A stretch of DNA of 51,016 nucleotides, taken from an uncultured Bacteroidales bacterium. GTDB taxonomy: Bacteria > Bacteroidota > Bacteroidia > Bacteroidales > P3. The position numbers and the translations under genes were made by a program. Below the pieces are notes generated by a model, which searched no databases, was not told where the DNA came from, and worked only from the letters and a program-made list of their open reading frames with translations. Positions 49,344 through 51,016 of this stretch are shown one piece after another (the first letter of the stretch is position 1; every line of letters starts with the position of its first letter). The stretch is from NCBI GenBank assembly GCA_937901525.1, contig CALDHX010000051.1:1-51016 (forward strand). The letters run 5' to 3'.

Positions 49344-51016
49344 TATTTACGTTTAAGTCTATTTATCAATCTTCCAACCTCACCAATCCAAAGCACAATC
49401 GATGTTCCTCCTATTACTATCAACCAATCTTGCCAACTCAAAGGTGTAACATTGAACATCTCTCCTCCAAAGCTTACAATCAACACTTGACCAAAGACTA
49501 TAATCAAAGCAATCAATCCAAAGCTTTCACAATCCTTGAAGTTAAAGGCTGAACGTCCTGTTTTGTAAGCACGAGCGTTAAACATATTCCAGAATTGAAG
49601 CATAACAAAGATAGTAAAGAACAAACTTTCTTCATATCTATTTAAATGTCCGTCATTAGTAAAGGTTTGAGTGCAAAGTTCGCTCAAAGAATGAATATCT
49701 ACGTGTTGGAAAACCCAAAGCAATACAAACAAACCAGCAAAGAATAAAGCACCTGTGCCAATGATTGCTCCACGCATAAACTTATTGATAATAAAATCTG
49801 TTCTATTTCTTGGTTTGTCTTTCATCACCTTTTCAGTAGGTGGAAGCGATGCTAATGCCATTGCAGCAAAAGTATCCATAATTAAGTTTACCCAAAGCAT
49901 TTGAGTAACCGTTAGCGGAGATTCCGTTCCCATAAAGGCTCCCACCAAGACAATAAAGCAAGCTGCAACGTTTACTGTCATTTGGAAAAGAATGAATCTT
50001 TGAATATTTTGATACAAAGAACGTCCCCACATAACTGCTCTTCCGATTGATTCAAACGAACTATCAATAATTGTAATATCACTTGCTTCTTTTGCAACCG
50101 AAGTACCATCTCCCATTGACAAACCAACGTGAGCTGCCTTCAAAGCAGGAGCATCGTTTGTTCCATCGCCCGTTACAGCAACCACTTGACCCAATTCTTG
50201 AAGAGTTTCCACCAATCGTTTCTTATCCATAGGTCTTGCACGAGAAATAATCTTAAAGTCCAATATTCTTTCTCTCAATTCCTCATCGCTAAGTGCAGCA
50301 AATTCTGGTCCTGTAATGATATTCTTATCTCCATCTTCACTTGTCCAAAGCCCAACTTGACGACCAATTTCCTTTGCTGTACCTGTTGTATCTCCTGTAA
50401 CGATTTTTATATTTATTCCTGCCGAAATACAATCTCTTATCGCAGCAGGCACTTCTTTTCTAACAGGGTCTGAAATTGCAACAATACCCAAAAATTCCAA
50501 TCCTTTTGCTACAATCTTTCCATTCTCAATTACCTTTTCTCCTTCTTCAACAATCTTGTATGCAAAGCCCAAAGTACGCATTGCTTGTGATTGATATTCA
50601 AGCAAAGTAGCATCTATTTCTTCCTTAGAAACCCCTTCACAAGTTGAGCAACACATCGCATGCACAATTTCAGGTGCTCCCTTAACATAAAGCACATTTT
50701 TTTGCATCAAAGGCGAGTAAACCAAAGTCGCCATAAACTTTCTCTCGGTTGAAAAAGGTATTTCCTCTTTTACATCAACGCTTCTTTTCAACGGAGAATA
50801 ATCAACTCCATTTTCTCTCAACCAAAGAAGCAACGCACCCTCAGTTGGATTTCCAATTACCTTAGGCTTTTCTTCCGTTAAGTCCAAAGAAGCAGTAGAA
50901 TTGACAGCTATGCCTTCTTTTATCAAATTAGAATATTTATCCTCTCCTATTTTTTGTTCAGAAAGTGAAAAGAATTTTGTTTGATAAATAGTCATTTGAT
51001 TTTGAGTAAGCGTACC
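49343..51016 (-). CDS. Ca2+-transporting P-type ATPase (PMCA-like), 5' part missing
   Basis: The last 557 residues of a type IIB P-type ATPase. The frame is open to the window edge, where it reads GTLTQNQMTIYQ: the phosphorylation motif DKTGTLT is cut, with the Asp just outside. Seen: nucleotide-binding VKGAPE, hinge GDGTNDAPALKAAHVGLSMG, ASDITIIDSSFESIGRAVMWGRSLYQNI, and the six C-terminal membrane helices with MLWVNLIMDTFAAMALASLPPTEKVM. Probably exports Ca2+. Leads tcdA and the kinase in one transcript. Confidence 0.92.
   Translation of the reverse strand, partial: GTLTQNQMTIYQTKFFSLSEQKIGEDKYSNLIKEGIAVNSTASLDLTEEKPKVIGNPTEGALLLWLRENGVDYSPLKRSVDVKEEIPFSTERKFMATLVYSPLMQKNVLYVKGAPEIVHAMCCSTCEGVSKEEIDATLLEYQSQAMRTLGFAYKIVEEGEKVIENGKIVAKGLEFLGIVAISDPVRKEVPAAIRDCISAGINIKIVTGDTTGTAKEIGRQVGLWTSEDGDKNIITGPEFAALSDEELRERILDFKIISRARPMDKKRLVETLQELGQVVAVTGDGTNDAPALKAAHVGLSMGDGTSVAKEASDITIIDSSFESIGRAVMWGRSLYQNIQRFILFQMTVNVAACFIVLVGAFMGTESPLTVTQMLWVNLIMDTFAAMALASLPPTEKVMKDKPRNRTDFIINKFMRGAIIGTGALFFAGLFVLLWVFQHVDIHSLSELCTQTFTNDGHLNRYEESLFFTIFVMLQFWNMFNARAYKTGRSAFNFKDCESFGLIALIIVFGQVLIVSFGGEMFNVTPLSWQDWLIVIGGTSIVLWIGEVGRLINRLKRK

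Noticed and set aside
1..51016. tRNA, rRNA, riboswitch or origin
   Set aside because: No cloverleaf, rRNA-like block, cobalamin or TPP riboswitch motif or DnaA-box cluster was recognised, although a cobalamin enzyme gene is present; a covariance-model scan would be decisive.

Overview
The window is chromosomal DNA from an AT-rich, anaerobic member of the Bacteroidota, most likely Bacteroidales. The evidence is: a 288-residue primary sigma factor of the short Bacteroidota type; promoters of the form TTTG-N19/20-TAnnTTTG; hardly any Shine-Dalgarno sequences; type IX secretion signals (a type A and a type B sorting domain, and a PorD/DUF4835 protein); TonB-dependent transport; methylmalonyl-CoA mutase; and a flavodiiron/rubrerythrin/rubredoxin oxygen-defence operon. 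No rRNA, tRNA, insertion sequence, prophage or CRISPR array was seen. Most of the window is core genome, tightly packed and mainly on the minus strand.

Layout. 1-5 kb: rsmG with an exported S9 peptidase; a plus-strand guanine deaminase; an AAA/DUF4143 ATPase with an 11-bp inverted repeat at its promoter. 5-12.2 kb: a five-gene envelope operon (TonB-dependent receptor, non-catalytic M16 protein, type IX substrate, ComB-like phosphatase, small beta-barrel). 12.3-18.7 kb: a MuiA-like protein; a His-rich/NKEVKP-repeat exported protein; an 823-residue fusion of primase-polymerase, DEDDh exonuclease and FGE/SUMF1 domains; a divergent glucosaminidase. 18.7-21.9 kb: the operon fprA-hrb-rbr-perR-rubredoxin, with a PerR-box-like operator just downstream of its promoter. 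22-24.5 kb: an ECF sigma / anti-sigma / beta-barrel cassette. 24.5-28.7 kb: metallophosphoesterase, mutA without mutB, and a TPR protein.

28.8-36 kb: a long housekeeping run, bamD-rpoZ-coaBC-porD-aminotransferase-rlmI-tsaB-trmB, with several overlapping or abutting genes. It is driven by a promoter interlocked with that of the divergent mtgA-xerD pair. 37.6-41.8 kb: a thioredoxin-fold exported protein without CxxC, nadD-rpoD, and a type A type IX substrate; three promoters here share a 12-mer next to the -7 box. 42-46.8 kb: tonB, abcF, MATE transporter, an 84-residue membrane protein and efp. 47-51 kb: a Ca2+ P-type ATPase cut by the window edge inside its phosphorylation motif, tcdA and a uridine-kinase-like protein.

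The main unusual signals are: (1) the PrimPol-exonuclease-FGE fusion; (2) a 21-bp-periodic CAAAGAAAAA repeat family at four separate places, intergenic and in frame inside genes; (3) the interlocked bamD/mtgA promoters; (4) the composite promoter element of the 39-42 kb region; (5) the PerR operator of the oxygen-defence operon. Everything was read by eye; no database search was run. Family calls rest on recognised motifs.
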